Positions 24,027 to 35,515 of a stretch of 64,000 nt of DNA are shown in pieces. Below the pieces are notes generated by a model, which was not told the origin of the DNA, ran no database searches, and was given only the letters and a program-made list of their open reading frames with translations. Origin of the DNA: Rallus limicola (lineage: Eukaryota > Chordata > Aves > Gruiformes > Rallidae); assembly GCA_022605955.1 (NCBI GenBank), contig JAKCOZ010000245.1:186001-250000 (forward strand), read 5' to 3'. Position 1 is the stretch's first letter. Each line of letters begins with the position of its first letter. A program made the position numbers and the translations under genes.

Positions 24027-27000
24027 ATGCCTTTCAGGCCTAGCTTCTTTACTTTGGGAGTTATTGCTGGACGTTTAGCATGTTTTGAACTGCAGTCTGC
24101 TAGGGCCGAGAAAAGCACCGTAGGAGGTTCCAGGCATGTTCCCTCTTTCCAGGCAAAGGAAAAGGCTGAGAGCCAAAGCGACAGGGTCTGCTCGTGTGTC
24201 CTGTTAGGAGGTTTCAGACAAGCTATGCCTTTCAGGCCTAGCTTCTTTACTTTGGGAGTTATTGCTGGACGTTTAGCATGTTTTGAACTGCAGTCTGCTA
24301 GGGCCGAGAAAAGCACCGTAGGAGGTTCCAGGCATGTTCCCTCTTTCCAGGCAAAGGAAAAGGCTGAGAGCCAAAGTGACAGGGTCTGCTCGTGTGTCCT
24401 GTTAGGAGGTTTCAGACAAGCTATGCCTTTCAGGCCTAGCTTCTTTACTTTGGGAGTTATTGCTGGACGTTTAGCATGTTTTGAACTGCAGTCTGCTAGG
24501 GCCGAGAAAAGCACCGTAGGAGGTTCCAGGCATGTTCCCTCTTTCCAGGCAAAGGAAAAGGCTGAGAGCCAAAGTGACAGGGTCTGCTCGTGTGTCCTGT
24601 TAGGAGGTTTCAGACAAGCTATGCCTTTCAGGCCTCGCTTCTTTACTTTGGGAGTTATTGCTGGACGTTTAGCATGTTTTGAACTGCAGTCTGCTAGGGC
24701 CGAGAAAAGCACCGTAGGAGGTTCCAGGCATGTTGCCTCTTTCCAGGCAAAGGAAAAGGCTGAGAGCCAAAGTGACAGGGTCTGCTCGTGTGTCCTGTTA
24801 GGAGGTTTCAGACAAGCTATGCCTTTCAGGCCTAGCTTCTTTACTTTGGGAGTTATTGCTGGACGTTTAGCATGTTTTGAACTGCAGTCTGCTAGGGCCG
24901 AGAAAAGCACCGTAGGAGGTTCCAGGCATGTTCCCTCTTTCCAGGCAAAGGAAAAGGCTGAGAGCCAAAGCGACAGGGTCTGCTCGTGTGTCCTGTTAGG
25001 AGGTTTCAGACAAGCTATGCCTTTCAGGCCTAGCTTCTTTACTTTGGGAGTTATTGCTGGACGTTTAGCATGTTTTGAACTGCAGTCTGCTAGGGCCGAG
25101 AAAAGCACCGTAGGAGGTTCCAGGCATGTTCCCTCTTTCCAGGCAAAGGAAAAGGCTGAGAGCCAAAGTGACAGGGTCTGCTCGTGTGTCCTGTTAGGAG
25201 GTTTCAGACAAGCTATGCCTTTCAGGCCTCGCTTCTTTACTTTGGGAGTTATTGCTGGACGTTTAGCATGTTTTGAACTGCAGTCTGCTAGGGCCGAGAA
25301 AAGCACCGTAGGAGGTTCCAGGCATGTTCCCTCTTTCCAGGCAAAGGAAAAGGCTGAGAGCCAAAGCGACAGGGTCTGCTCGTGTGTCCTGTTAGGAGGT
25401 TTCAGACAAGCTATGCCTTTCAGGCCTAGCTTCTTTACTTTGGGAGTTATTGCTGGACGTTTAGCATGTTTTGAACTGCAGTCTGCTAGGGCCGAGAAAA
25501 GCACCGTAGGAGGTTCCAGGCATGTTCCCTCTTTCCAGGCAAAGGAAAAGGCTGAGAGCCAAAGCGACAGGGTCTGCTCGTGTGTCCTGTTAGGAGGTTT
25601 CAGACAAGCTATGCCTTTCAGTCCTAGCTTCTTTACTTTGGGAGTTATTGCTGGACGTTTATCATGTTTTGAACTGCAGTCTGCTAGGGCCGAGAAAAGC
25701 ACCGTAGGAGGTTCCAGGCATGTTCCCTCTTTCCAGGCAAAGGAAAAGGCTGAGAGCCAAAGCGACAGGGTCTGCTCGTGTGTCCTGTTAGGAGGTTTCA
25801 GACAAGCTATGCCTTTCAGTCCTAGCTTCTTTACTTTGGGAGTTATTGCTGGACGTTTAGCATGTTTTGAACTGCAGTCTGCTAGGGCCGAGAAAAGCAC
25901 CGTAGGAGGTTCCAGGCATGTTCCCTCTTTTCAGGCAAAGGAAAAGCCTGAGAGCCAAAGTGACAGGGTCTGCTCGTGTGTCCTGTTAGGAGGTTTCAGA
26001 CAAGCTATGCCTTTCAGGCCTCGCTTCTTTACTTTGGGAGTTATTGCTGGACGTTTAGCATGTTTTGAACTGCAGTCTGCTAGGGCCGAGAAAAGCACCG
26101 TAGGAGGTTCCAGGCATGTTCCCTCTTTCCAGGCAAAGGAAAAGGCTGAGAGCCAAAGTGACAGGGTCTGCTCGTGTGTCCTGTTAGGAGGTTTCAGACA
26201 AGCTATGCCTTTCAGGCCTAGCTTCTTTACTTTGGGAGTTATTGCTGGACGTTTAGCATGTTTTGAACTGCAGTCTGCTAGGGCCGAGAAAAGCACCGTA
26301 GGAGGTTCCAGGCATGTTCCCTCTTTCCAGGCAAAGGAAAAGGCTGAGAGCCAAAGTGACAGGGTCTGCTCGTGTGTCCTGTTAGGAGGTTTCAGACAAG
26401 CTATGCCTTTCAGGCCTAGCTTCTTTACTTTGGGAGTTATCGCTGGACGTTTAGCATGTTTTGAACTGCAGTCTGCTAGGGCCGAGAAAAGCACCGTAGG
26501 AGGTTCCAGGCATGTTCCCTCTTTCCAGGCAAAGGAAAAGGCTAAAAGCCAAAGTGACAGGGTCTGCTCGTGTGTCCTGTTAGGAGGTTTCAGACAAGCT
26601 ATGCCTTTCAGGCCTAGCTTCTTTACTTTGGGAGTTATTGCTGGACGTTTAGCATGTTTTGAACTGCAGTCTGCTAGGGCCGAGAAAAGCACCGTAGGAG
26701 GTTCCAGGCATGTTCCCTCTTTCCAGGCAAAGGAAAAGGCTGAGAGCCAAAGCGACAGGGTCTGCTCGTGTGTCCTGTTAGGAGGTTTCAGACAAGCTAT
26801 GCCTTTCAGGCCTAGCTTCTTTACTTTGGGAGTTATTGCTGGACGTTTAGCATGTTTTGAACTGCAGTCTGCTAGGGCCGAGAAAAGCACCGTAGGAGGT
26901 TCCAGGCATGTTCCCTCTTTCCAGGCAAAGGAAAAGGCTGAGAGCCAAAGCGACAGGGTCTGCTCGTGTGTCCTGTTAGGAGGTTTCAGACAAGCTATGC

Positions 27001-27194
27001 CTTTCAGGCCTAGCTTCTTTACTTTGGGAGTTATTGCTGGACGTTTAGCATGTTTTGAACTGCAGTCTGCTAGGGCCGAGAAAAGCACCGTAGGAGGTTC
27101 CAGGCATGTTCCCTCTTTCCAGGCAAAGGAAAAGGCTGAGAGCCAAAGCGACAGGGTCTGCTCGTGTGTCCTGTTAGGAGGTTTCAGACAAGCT

Positions 27195-28376
27195 ATGCTT
27201 TTCAGGCCTCGCTTCTTTACTTTGGGAGTTATTGCTGGATGTAAGCATAGTTTGAACTGCAGTCTTCTAGGGCCGAGAAAAGCACCGTAGGAGGTTCCAG
27301 GCATGTTCCCGCTTTCCAGGCAAAGGAAAAGGCTGAGAGCCAAAGTGACAGGGTCTGCTCGTGTGTCCTGTTAGGAGGTTTCAGACAAGCTATGCCTTTC
27401 AGGCCTAGCTTCTTTACTTTGGGAGTTATTGCTGGGCGTTTAGCATGTTTTGAACTGCAGTCTGCTAGGGCCGAGAAAAGCACCGTAGGAGGTTCCAGGC
27501 ATGTTCCCTCTTTCCAGGCAAAGGAAAAGGCTGAGAGCCAAAGTGACAGGGTCTGCTCGTGTGTCCTGTTAGGAGGTTTCAGACAAGCTATGCCTTTCAG
27601 TCCTCGCTTCTTTACTTTGGGAGTTATTGCTGGACGTTTAGCATGTTTTGAACTGCAGTCTGCTAGGGCCGAGAAAAGCACCGTAGGATGTTCCAGGCAT
27701 GTTCCCTCTTTCCAGGCAAAGGAAAAGGCTGAGAGCCAAAGTGACAGGGTCTGCTCGTGTGTCCTGTTAGGAGGTTTCAGACAAGCTATGCCTTTCAGGC
27801 CTAGCTTCTTTACTTTGGGAGTTATTGCTGGACGTTTAGCATGTTTTGAACTGCAGTCTGCTAGGGCCGAGAAAAGCACCGTAGGAGGTTCCAGGCATGT
27901 TCCCTCTTTCCAGGCAAAGGAAAAGGCTGAGATCCAAAGTGACAGGGTCTGCTCGTGTGTCCTGTTAGGAGGTTTCAGACAAGCTATGCCTTTCAGGCCT
28001 AGCTTCTTTACTTTGGGAGTTATTGCTGGACGTTTAGCATGTTTTGTCATGCAGTCTGCTAGGGCCGAGAAAAGCACCGTAGGAGGTTCCAGGCATGTTC
28101 CCTCTTTCCAGGCAAAGGAAAAGGCTGAGAGCCAAAGTGACAGGGTCTGCTCGTGTGTCCTGTTAGGAGGTTTCAGACAAGCTATGCCTTTCAGGCCTAG
28201 CTTCTTTGGGAGTTATTGCTGGACGTTTAGCATGTTTTGAACTGCAGTCTGCTAGGGCCGAGAAAAGCACCGTAGGAGGTTCCAGGCATGTTCCCTCTTT
28301 CCAGGCAAAGGAAAAGGCTGAGAGCCAAAGCGACAGGGTCTGCTCGTGTGTCCTGTTAGGAGGTTTCAGACAAGCT
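27195..28376. repeat. Six-monomer cassette ending in a 5-bp deletion, copy 1
   Basis: Order: a GATG...CATAG monomer with a private 1-bp deletion (GGATGTAAGC, 27195-27391); a GGGCGTTTAG monomer; CAGTCCTCG with GTAGGATGTTCC; GAGATCCAAAGTG; GTCATGCAG; and a 193-bp monomer (28184-28376) in which CTTTACTTTGGG has become CTTTGGG. Copies 2 and 3 are at 39080 and 44614. Here GAGATCC is in the fourth monomer, while in the other copies it is in the third, so the copies are not simple duplicates. Confidence 0.82.
28184..28376. repeat. 193-bp deletion monomer (type copy; also 40070, 41253, 45604)
   Basis: Five bases are missing from CTTTACTTTGGG, leaving CTTTGGG. The lost segment is bounded by direct CTTT repeats, the signature of replication slippage. 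Identical deletions at 40070-40262, 41253-41445 and 45604-45796 indicate one event spread by duplication. The deletion shifts the otherwise open frame. Confidence 0.9.
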
Positions 28377-29321
28377 ATGCCTTTCAGGCCTAGCTTCTTT
28401 ACTTTGGGAGTTATTGCTGGACGTTTAGCATGTTTTGAACTGCAGTCTGCTAGGGCCGAGAAAAGCACCGTAGGAGGTTCCAGGCATGTTCCCTCTTTCC
28501 AGGCAAAGGAAAAGGCTGAGAGCCAAAGTGACAGGGTCTGCTCGTGTGTCCTGTTAGGAGGTTTCAGACAAGCTATGCCTTTCAGGCCTAGCTTCTTTAC
28601 TTTGGGAGTTATTGCTGGACGTTTAGCATGTTTTGAACTGCAGTCTGCTAGGGCCGAGAAAAGCACCGTAGGAGGTTCCAGGCATGTTCCCTCTTTCCAG
28701 GCAAAGGAAAAGGCTGAGAGCCAAAGTGACAGGGTCTGCTCGTGTGTCCTGTTAGGAGGTTTCAGACAAGCTATGCCTTTCAGTCCTAGCTTCTTTACTT
28801 TGGGAGTTATTGCTGGACGTTTAGCATGTTTTGTCATGCAGTCTGCTAGGGCCGAGAAAAGCACCGTAGGATGTTCCAGGCATGTTCCCTCTTTCCAGGC
28901 AAAGGAAAAGGCTGAGAGCCAAAGTGACAGGGTCTGCTCGTGTGTCCTGTTAGGAGGTTTCAGACAAGCTATGCCTTTCAGGCCTAGCTTCTTTACTTTG
29001 GGAGTTATTGCTGGACGTTTAGCATGTTTTGAACTGCAGTCTGCTAGGGCCGAGAAAAGCACCGTAGGAGGTTCCAGGCATGTTCCCTCTTTCCAGGCAA
29101 AGGAAAAGGCTGAGAGCCAAAGCGACAGGGTCTGCTCGTGTGTCCTGTTAGGAGGTTTCAGACAAGCTATGCCTTTCAGTCCTAGCTTCTTTACTTTGGG
29201 AGTTATTGCTGGACGTTTAGCATGTTTTGAACTGCAGTCTGCTAGGGCCGAGAAAAGCACCGTAGGAGGTTCCAGGCATGTTCCCTCTTTCCAGGCAAAG
29301 GAAAAGGCTGAGAGCCAAAGT
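28377..29321. repeat. Array segment with a mosaic monomer
   Basis: These are ordinary 198-bp monomers apart from one at about 28773-28970. That monomer combines CAGTCCTAGC, GTCATGCAG and GTAGGATGTTCC, three markers found in separate neighbouring monomers at 27590-28183. This looks like a conversion or crossover product. Confidence 0.7.
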
Positions 29322-31073
29322 GGACAGGGTCTGCTCGTGTGTCCTGTTAGGAGGTTTCAGACAAGCTATGCCTTTCAGGCCTCGCTTCTTTACTTTGGGA
29401 GTTATTGCTGGACGTTTAGCATGTTTTGAACTGCAGGTCTGCTAGGGCCGAGAGAAAAGCACCGTAGGAGGTTCCAGGCATGTTCCCCTCTTTCCAGGCA
29501 AAGGAAAAGGCTGAGAGCCAAAGTGACAGGGTCTGCTCGTGTGTCCTGTTAGGAGGTTTCAGACAAGCTATGCCTTTCAGGCCTAGCTTCTTTACTTTGG
29601 GAGTTATTGCTGGACGTTTAGCATGTTTTGAACTGCAGTCTGCTAGGGCCGAGAAAAGCACCGTAGGAGGTTCCAGGCATGTTCCCTCTTTCCAGGCAAA
29701 GGAAAAGGCTGAGAGCCAAAGTGACAGGGTCTGCTCGTGTGTCCTGTTAGGAGGTTTCAGACAAGCTATGCCTTTCAGGCCTAGCTTCTTTACTTTGGGA
29801 GTTATTGCTGGACGTTTAGCATGTTTTGAACTGCAGTCTGCTAGGGCCGAGAAAAGCACCGTAGGAGGTTCCAGGCATGTTCCCTCTTTCCAGGCAAAGG
29901 AAAAGGCTGAGAGCCAAAGCGACAGGGTCTGCTCGTGTGTCCTGTTAGGAGGTTTCAGACAAGCTATGCCTTTCAGGCCTAGCTTCTTTACTTTGGGTGT
30001 TATTGCTGGACGTTTAGCATGTTTTGAACTGCAGTCTGCTAGGGCCGAGAAAAGCACCGTAGGAGGTTCCAGGCATGTTCCCTCTTTCCAGGCAAAGGAA
30101 AAGGCTGAGAGCCAAAGTGACAGGGTCTGCTCGTGTGTCCTGTTAGGAGGTTTCAGACAAGCTATGCCTTTCAGGCCTCGCTTCTTTACTTTGGGAGTTA
30201 TTGCTGGACGTTTAGCATGTTTTGAACTGCAGTCTGCTAGGGCCGAGAAAAGCACCGTAGGAGGTTCCAGGCATGTTCCCTCTTTCCAGGCAAAGGAAAA
30301 GGCTGAGAGCCAAAGTGACAGGGTCTGCTCGTGTGTCCTGTTAGGAGGTTTCAGACAAGCTATGCCTTTCAGGCCTAGCTTCTTTACTTTGGGAGTTATT
30401 GCTGGACGTTTAGCATGTTTTGAACTGCAGTCTGCTAGGGCCGAGAAAAAGCACCGTAGGAGGTTCCAGGCATGTTCCCTCTTTCCAGGCAAAGGAAAAG
30501 GCTGAGAGCCAAAGTGACAGGGTCTGCTCGTGTGTCCCTGTTAGGAGGTTTCAGACAAGCTATGCCTTTCAGGCCTAGCTTCTTTACTTTGGGAGTTATT
30601 GCTGGACGTTTAGCATTTTTTGAATTGCAGTCTGCTAGGGCCGAGAAAAGCACCGTAGGAGGTTCCAGGCATGTTCCCTCTTTCCAGGCAAAGGAAAAGG
30701 CTGAGAGCCAAAGTGACAGGGGTCTGCTCGTGTGTCCTGTTAGGAGGTTTTCAGACAAGCTATGCCTTTCAGGCCTAGCTTCTTTACTTTGGGAGTTATT
30801 GCTGGACGTTTAGCATGTTTTGAACTGCAGTCTGCTAGGGCCGAGGAAAAGCACCGTAGGAGGTTCCAGGCATTTTCCCTCTTTCCAGGCAAAGGAAAAG
30901 GCTGAGAGCCAAAGTGACAGGGTCTGCTCGTGTGTCCTGTTAGGAGGTTTCAGACAAGCTATGCCTTTCAGGCCTAGCTTCTTTACTTTGGGAGTTATTG
31001 CTGGACGTTTAGCATGTTTTGAACTGCAGTCTGCTAGGGCCGAGAAAAGCACCGTAGGAGGTTCCAGGCATGG
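29322..31073. repeat. Array segment with ten clustered small insertions
   Basis: Ten insertions fall within 1.75 kb: GTGGACAGG (29322), CTGCAGGTC (29436), an extra AG (29451), TTCCCCTC (29485), GAAAAAGC (30445), GTCCCTG (30536), CAGGGGTC (30719), GGTTTTCAG (30748), GAGGAAAAGC (30845) and CATGGTTCC (31072). Most lengthen a homopolymer by one. All are gains (net +11 bp) and, as far as I can see, none is shared with a related monomer elsewhere. The preceding 29 kb has four length changes. Sequencing or consensus error is the simplest explanation. Confidence 0.8.
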
Positions 31074-32347
31074 TTCCCTCTTTCCACGCAAAGGAAAAGG
31101 CTGAGAGCCAAAGCGACAGGGTCTGCTCGTGTGTCCTGTTAGGAGGTTTCAGACAAGCTATGCCTTTCAGGCCTAGCTTCTTTACTTTGGGAGTTATTGC
31201 TGGACGTTTAGCATGTTTTGAACTGCAGTCTGCTAGGGCCGAGAAAAGCACCGTAGGAGGTTCCAGGCATGTTCCCTCTTTCCAGGCAAAGGAAAAGGCT
31301 GAGAGCCAAAGCGACAGGGTCTGCTCGTGTGTCCTGTTAGGAGGTTTCAGACAAGCTATGCCTTTCAGGCCTAGCTTCTTTACTTTGGGAGTTATTGCTG
31401 GACGTTTAGCATGTTTTGAACTGCAGTCTGCTAGGGCCGAGAAAAGCACCGTAGGAGGTTCCAGGCATGTTCCCTCTTTCCAGGCAAAGGAAAAGGCTGA
31501 GAGCCAAAGCGACAGGGTCTGCTCGTGTGTCCTGTTAGGAGGTTTCAGACAAGCTATGCCTTTCAGGCCTAGCTTCTTTACTTTGGGAGTTATTGCTGGA
31601 CGTTTAGCATGTTTTGAACTGCAGTCTGCTAGGGCCGAGAAAAGCACCGTAGGAGGTTCCAGGCATGTTCCCTCTTTCCAGGCAAACGAAAAGGCTGAGA
31701 GCCAAAGTGACAGAGTCTGCTCGTGTGTCCTGTTAGGAGGTTTCAGACAAGCTATGCCTTTCAGGCCTAGCTTCTTTACTTTGGGAGTTATTGCTGGACG
31801 TTTAGCATGTTTTGAACTGCAGTCTGCTAGGGCCGAGAAAAGCACCGTAGGAGGTTCCAGGCATGTTCCCTCTTTCCAGGCAAAGGAAAAGGCTGAGAGC
31901 CAAAGTGACAGGGTCTGCTCGTGTGTCCTGTTAGGAGGTTTCAGACAAGCTATGCCTTTCAGGCCTAGCTTCTTTACTTTGGGAGTTATTGCTGGACGTT
32001 TAGCATGTTTTGAACTGCAGTCTGCTAGGGCCGAGAAAAGCACCGTAGGAGGTTCCAGGCATGTTCCCTCTTTCCAGGCAAAGGAAAAGGCTGAGAGCCA
32101 AAGCGACAGGGTCTGCTCGTGTGTCCTGTTAGGAGGTTTCAGACAAGCTATGCCTTTCAGGCCTAGCTTCTTTACTTTGGGAGTTATTGCTGGATGTTTA
32201 GCATAGTTTGAACTGCAGTCTGCTAGGGCCGAGAAAAGCACCGTAGGAGGTTCCAGGCATGTTCCCTCTTTCCAGGCAAAGGAAAAGGCTGAGAGCCAAA
32301 GTGACAGGGTCTGCTCGTGTGTCCTGTTAGGAGGTTTCAGACAAGCT
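30762..32347. repeat. Eight-monomer cassette (GCATTTTCC to GATG...CATAG), copy 1
   Basis: Order: GCATTTTCC; TTCCACGC; two ordinary monomers; GCAAACGAA with GACAGAGTC; two ordinary monomers; GATGTTTAGCATAG (32150). Copies at 37694-39277 and 43228-44811 have the same order, with CCTACC as the third monomer. This copy is 1,586 bp because of two single-base insertions; the others are 1,584 bp. Confidence 0.82.
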
Positions 32348-33535
32348 ATGCCTTTCAGGCCTCGCTTCTTTACTTTGGGAGTTATTGCTGGACGTTTAGC
32401 ATGTTTTGAACTGCAGTCTGCTAGGGCCGAGAAAAGCACCGTAGGAGGTTCCAGGCATGTTCCCTCTTTCCAGGCAAAGGAAAAGGCTGAGAGCCAAAGT
32501 GACAGGGTCTGCTCGTGTGTCCTGTTAGGAGGTTTCAGACAAGCTATGCCTTTCAGGCCTCGCTTCTTTACTTTGGGAGTTATTGCTGGACGTTTAGCAT
32601 GTTTTGAACTGCAGTCTGCTAGGGCCGAGAAAAGCACCGTAGGAGGTTCCAGGCATGTTCCCTCTTTCCAGGCAAAGGAAAAGGCTGAGAGCCAAAGTGA
32701 CAGGATCTGCTCGTGTGTCCTGTTAGGAGGTTTCAGACAAGCTATGCCTTTCAGGCCTAGCTTCTTTACTTTGGGAGTTATTGCTGGACGTTTAGCATGT
32801 TTTGAACTGCAGTCTGCTAGGGCCGAGAAAAGCACCGTAGGAGGTTCCAGGCATGTTCCCTCTTTCCAGGCAAAGGAAAAGGCTGAGAGCCAAAGTGACA
32901 GGGTCTGCTCGTGTGTCCTGTTAGGAGGTTTCAGACAAGCTATGCCTTTCAGGCCTAGCTTCTTTACTTTGGGAGTTATTGCTGGACGTTTAGCATGTTT
33001 TGAACTGCAGTCTGCTAGGGCCGAGAAAAGCACCGTAGGAGGTTCCAGGCATGTTCCCTCTTTCCAGGCAAAGGAAAAGGCTGAGAGCCAAAGCGACAGG
33101 GTCTGCTCGTGTGTCCTGTTAGGAGGTTTCAGACAAGCTATGCCTTTCAGGCCTAGCTTCTTTACTTTGGGTGTTATTGCTGGACGTTTAGCATGTTTTG
33201 AACTGCAGTCTGCTAGGGCCGAGAAAAGCACCGTAGGAGGTTCCAGGCATGTTCCCTCTTTCCAGGCAAAGGAAAAGGCTGAGAGCCAAAGTGACAGGGT
33301 CTGCTCGTGTGTCCTGTTAGGAGGTTTCAGACAAGCTATGCCTTTCAGGCCTCGCTTCTTTACTTTGGGAGTTATTGCTGGACGTTTAGCATGTTTTGAA
33401 CTGCAGTCTGCTAGGGCCGAGAAAAGCACCGTAGGAGGTTCCAGGCATGTTCCCTCTTTCCAGGCAAAGGAAAAGGCTGAGAGCCAAAGTGACAGGGTCT
33501 GCTCGTGTGTCCTGTTAGGAGGTTTCAGACAAGCT

Positions 33536-35515
33536 ATGCCTTTCAGGCCTAGCTTCTTTACTTTGGGAGTTATTGCTGGACGTTTAGCATGTTTTGAACT
33601 GCAGTCTGCTAGGGCCGAGAAAAGCACCGTAGGAGGTTCCAGGCATTTTCCCTCTTTCCAGGCAAAGGAAAAGGCTGAGAGCCAAAGTGACAGGGTCTGC
33701 TCGTGTGTCCTGTTAGGAGGTTTCAGACAAGCTATGCCTTTCAGGCCTAGCTTCTTTACTTTGGGAGTTATTGCTGGACGTTTAGCATGTTTTGAACTGC
33801 AGTCTGCTAGGGCCGAGAAAAGCACCGTAGGAGGTTCCAGGCATGTTCCCTCTTTCCACGCAAAGGAAAAGGCTGAGAGCCAAAGCGACAGGGTCTGCTC
33901 GTGTGTCCTGTTAGGAGGTTTCAGACAAGCTATGCCTTTCAGGCCTACCTTCTTTACTTTGGGAGTTATTGCTGGACGTTTAGCATGTTTTGAACTGCAG
34001 TCTGCTAGGGCCGAGAAAAGCACCGTAGGAGGTTCCAGGCATGTTCCCTCTTTCCAGGCAAAGGAAAAGGCTGAGAGCCAAAGCGACAGGGTCTGCTCGT
34101 GTGTCCTGTTAGGAGGTTTCAGACAAGCTATGCCTTTCAGGCCTAGCTTCTTTACTTTGGGAGTTATTGCTGGACGTTTAGCATGTTTTGAACTGCAGTC
34201 TGCTAGGGCCGAGAAAAGCACCGTAGGAGGTTCCAGGCATGTTCCCTCTTTCCAGGCAAAGGAAAAGGCTGAGAGCCAAAGCGACAGGGTCTGCTCGTGT
34301 GTCCTGTTAGGAGGTTTCAGACAAGCTATGCCTTTCAGGCCTAGCTTCTTTACTTTGGGAGTTATTGCTGGACGTTTAGCATGTTTTGAACTGCAGTCTG
34401 CTAGGGCCGAGAAAAGCACCGTAGGAGGTTCCAGGCATGTTCCCTCTTTCCAGGCAAACGAAAAGGCTGAGAGCCAAAGTGACAGAGTCTGCTCGTGTGT
34501 CCTGTTAGGAGGTTTCAGACAAGCTATGCCTTTCAGGCCTAGCTTCTTTACTTTGGGAGTTATTGCTGGACGTTTAGCATGTTTTGAACTGCAGTCTGCT
34601 AGGGCCGAGAAAAGCACCGTAGGAGGTTCCAGGCATGTTCCCTCTTTCCAGGCAAAGGAAAAGGCTGAGAGCCAAAGTGACAGGGTCTGCTCGTGTGTCC
34701 TGTTAGGAGGTTTCAGACAAGCTATGCCTTTCAGGCCTAGCTTCTTTACTTTGGGAGTTATTGCTGGACGTTTAGCATGTTTTGAACTGCAGTCTGCTAG
34801 GGCCGAGAAAAGCACCGTAGGAGGTTCCAGGCATGTTCCCTCTTTCCAGGCAAAGGAAAAGGCTGAGAGCCAAAGTGACAGGGTCTGCTCGTGTGTCCTG
34901 TTAGGAGGTTTCAGACAAGCTATGCCTTTCAGGCCTAGCTTCTTTACTTTGGGAGTTATTGCTGGACGTTTAGCATGTTTTGAACTGCAGTCTGCTAGGG
35001 CCGAGAAAAGCACCGTAGGAGGTTCCAGGCATGTTCCCTCTTTCCAGGCAAAGGAAAAGGCTGAGAGCCAAAGCGACAGGGTCTGCTCGTGTGTCCTGTT
35101 AGGAGGTTTCAGACAAGCTATGCCTTTCAGGCCTAGCTTCTTTACTTTGGGTGTTATTGCTGGACGTTTAGCATGTTTTGAACTGCAGTCTGCTAGGGCC
35201 GAGAAAAGCACCGTAGGAGGTTCCAGGCATGTTCCCTCTTTCCAGGCAAAGGAAAAGGCTGAGAGCCAAAGTGACAGGGTCTGCTCGTGTGTCCTGTTAG
35301 GAGGTTTCAGACAAGCTATGCCTTTCAGGCCTCGCTTCTTTACTTTGGGAGTTATTGCTGGACGTTTAGCATGTTTTGAACTGCAGTCTGCTAGGGCCGA
35401 GAAAAGCACCGTAGGAGGTTCCAGGCATGTTCCCTCTTTCCAGGCAAAGGAAAAGGCTGAGAGCCAAAGTGACAGGGTCTGCTCGTGTGTCCTGTTAGGA
35501 GGTTTCAGACAAGCT
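33536..35515. repeat. 10-monomer HOR unit (1,980 bp)
   Basis: Order: GCATTTTCC; TTCCACGC; CCTACC; ordinary; GCAAACGAA with GACAGAGTC; three ordinary monomers; TTTGGGTGTT (35120); CCTCGC (35318). The next unit starts 1,980 bp later with the same markers. The segment 32348-33535 leads into it with two CCTCGC monomers, one carrying a private GACAGGATC near 32704. Confidence 0.87.

Larger units (their letters stand above)
7197..27194. repeat. 101 consecutive monomers with no length change
   Basis: From 7197 to 27194 the phase never changes: 19,998 bp is exactly 101 x 198. Variation is by substitution only. Marker classes are CCTCGC, GTCTCCTCG, CCCTGTTTCC, GGTTTTAGAC, GCTAAAAGCC, GGAAAAAGCTG and GCAAACGAA. 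They recur in ordered blocks of 5 to 9 monomers and in larger duplications offset by 37 and 40 monomers. One frame stays open on each strand throughout, which is a by-product of the multiple-of-three length and not evidence of coding. Confidence 0.93.

Noticed and set aside
6969..27290. A 6,773-codon open frame with 66-residue repeats, possibly a giant repetitive protein
   Set aside because: The opposite strand is equally open over the same DNA, the frame depends only on the monomer being 198 bp, variants often change residues, and stops or frameshifts occur in sister copies. No start context, introns, unique termini or recognisable domain are present.
28184..28376. 5-bp deletion monomers as a mobile-element footprint or target site
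   Set aside because: The loss lies between CTTT direct repeats with no inserted sequence or target duplication, so slippage explains it.
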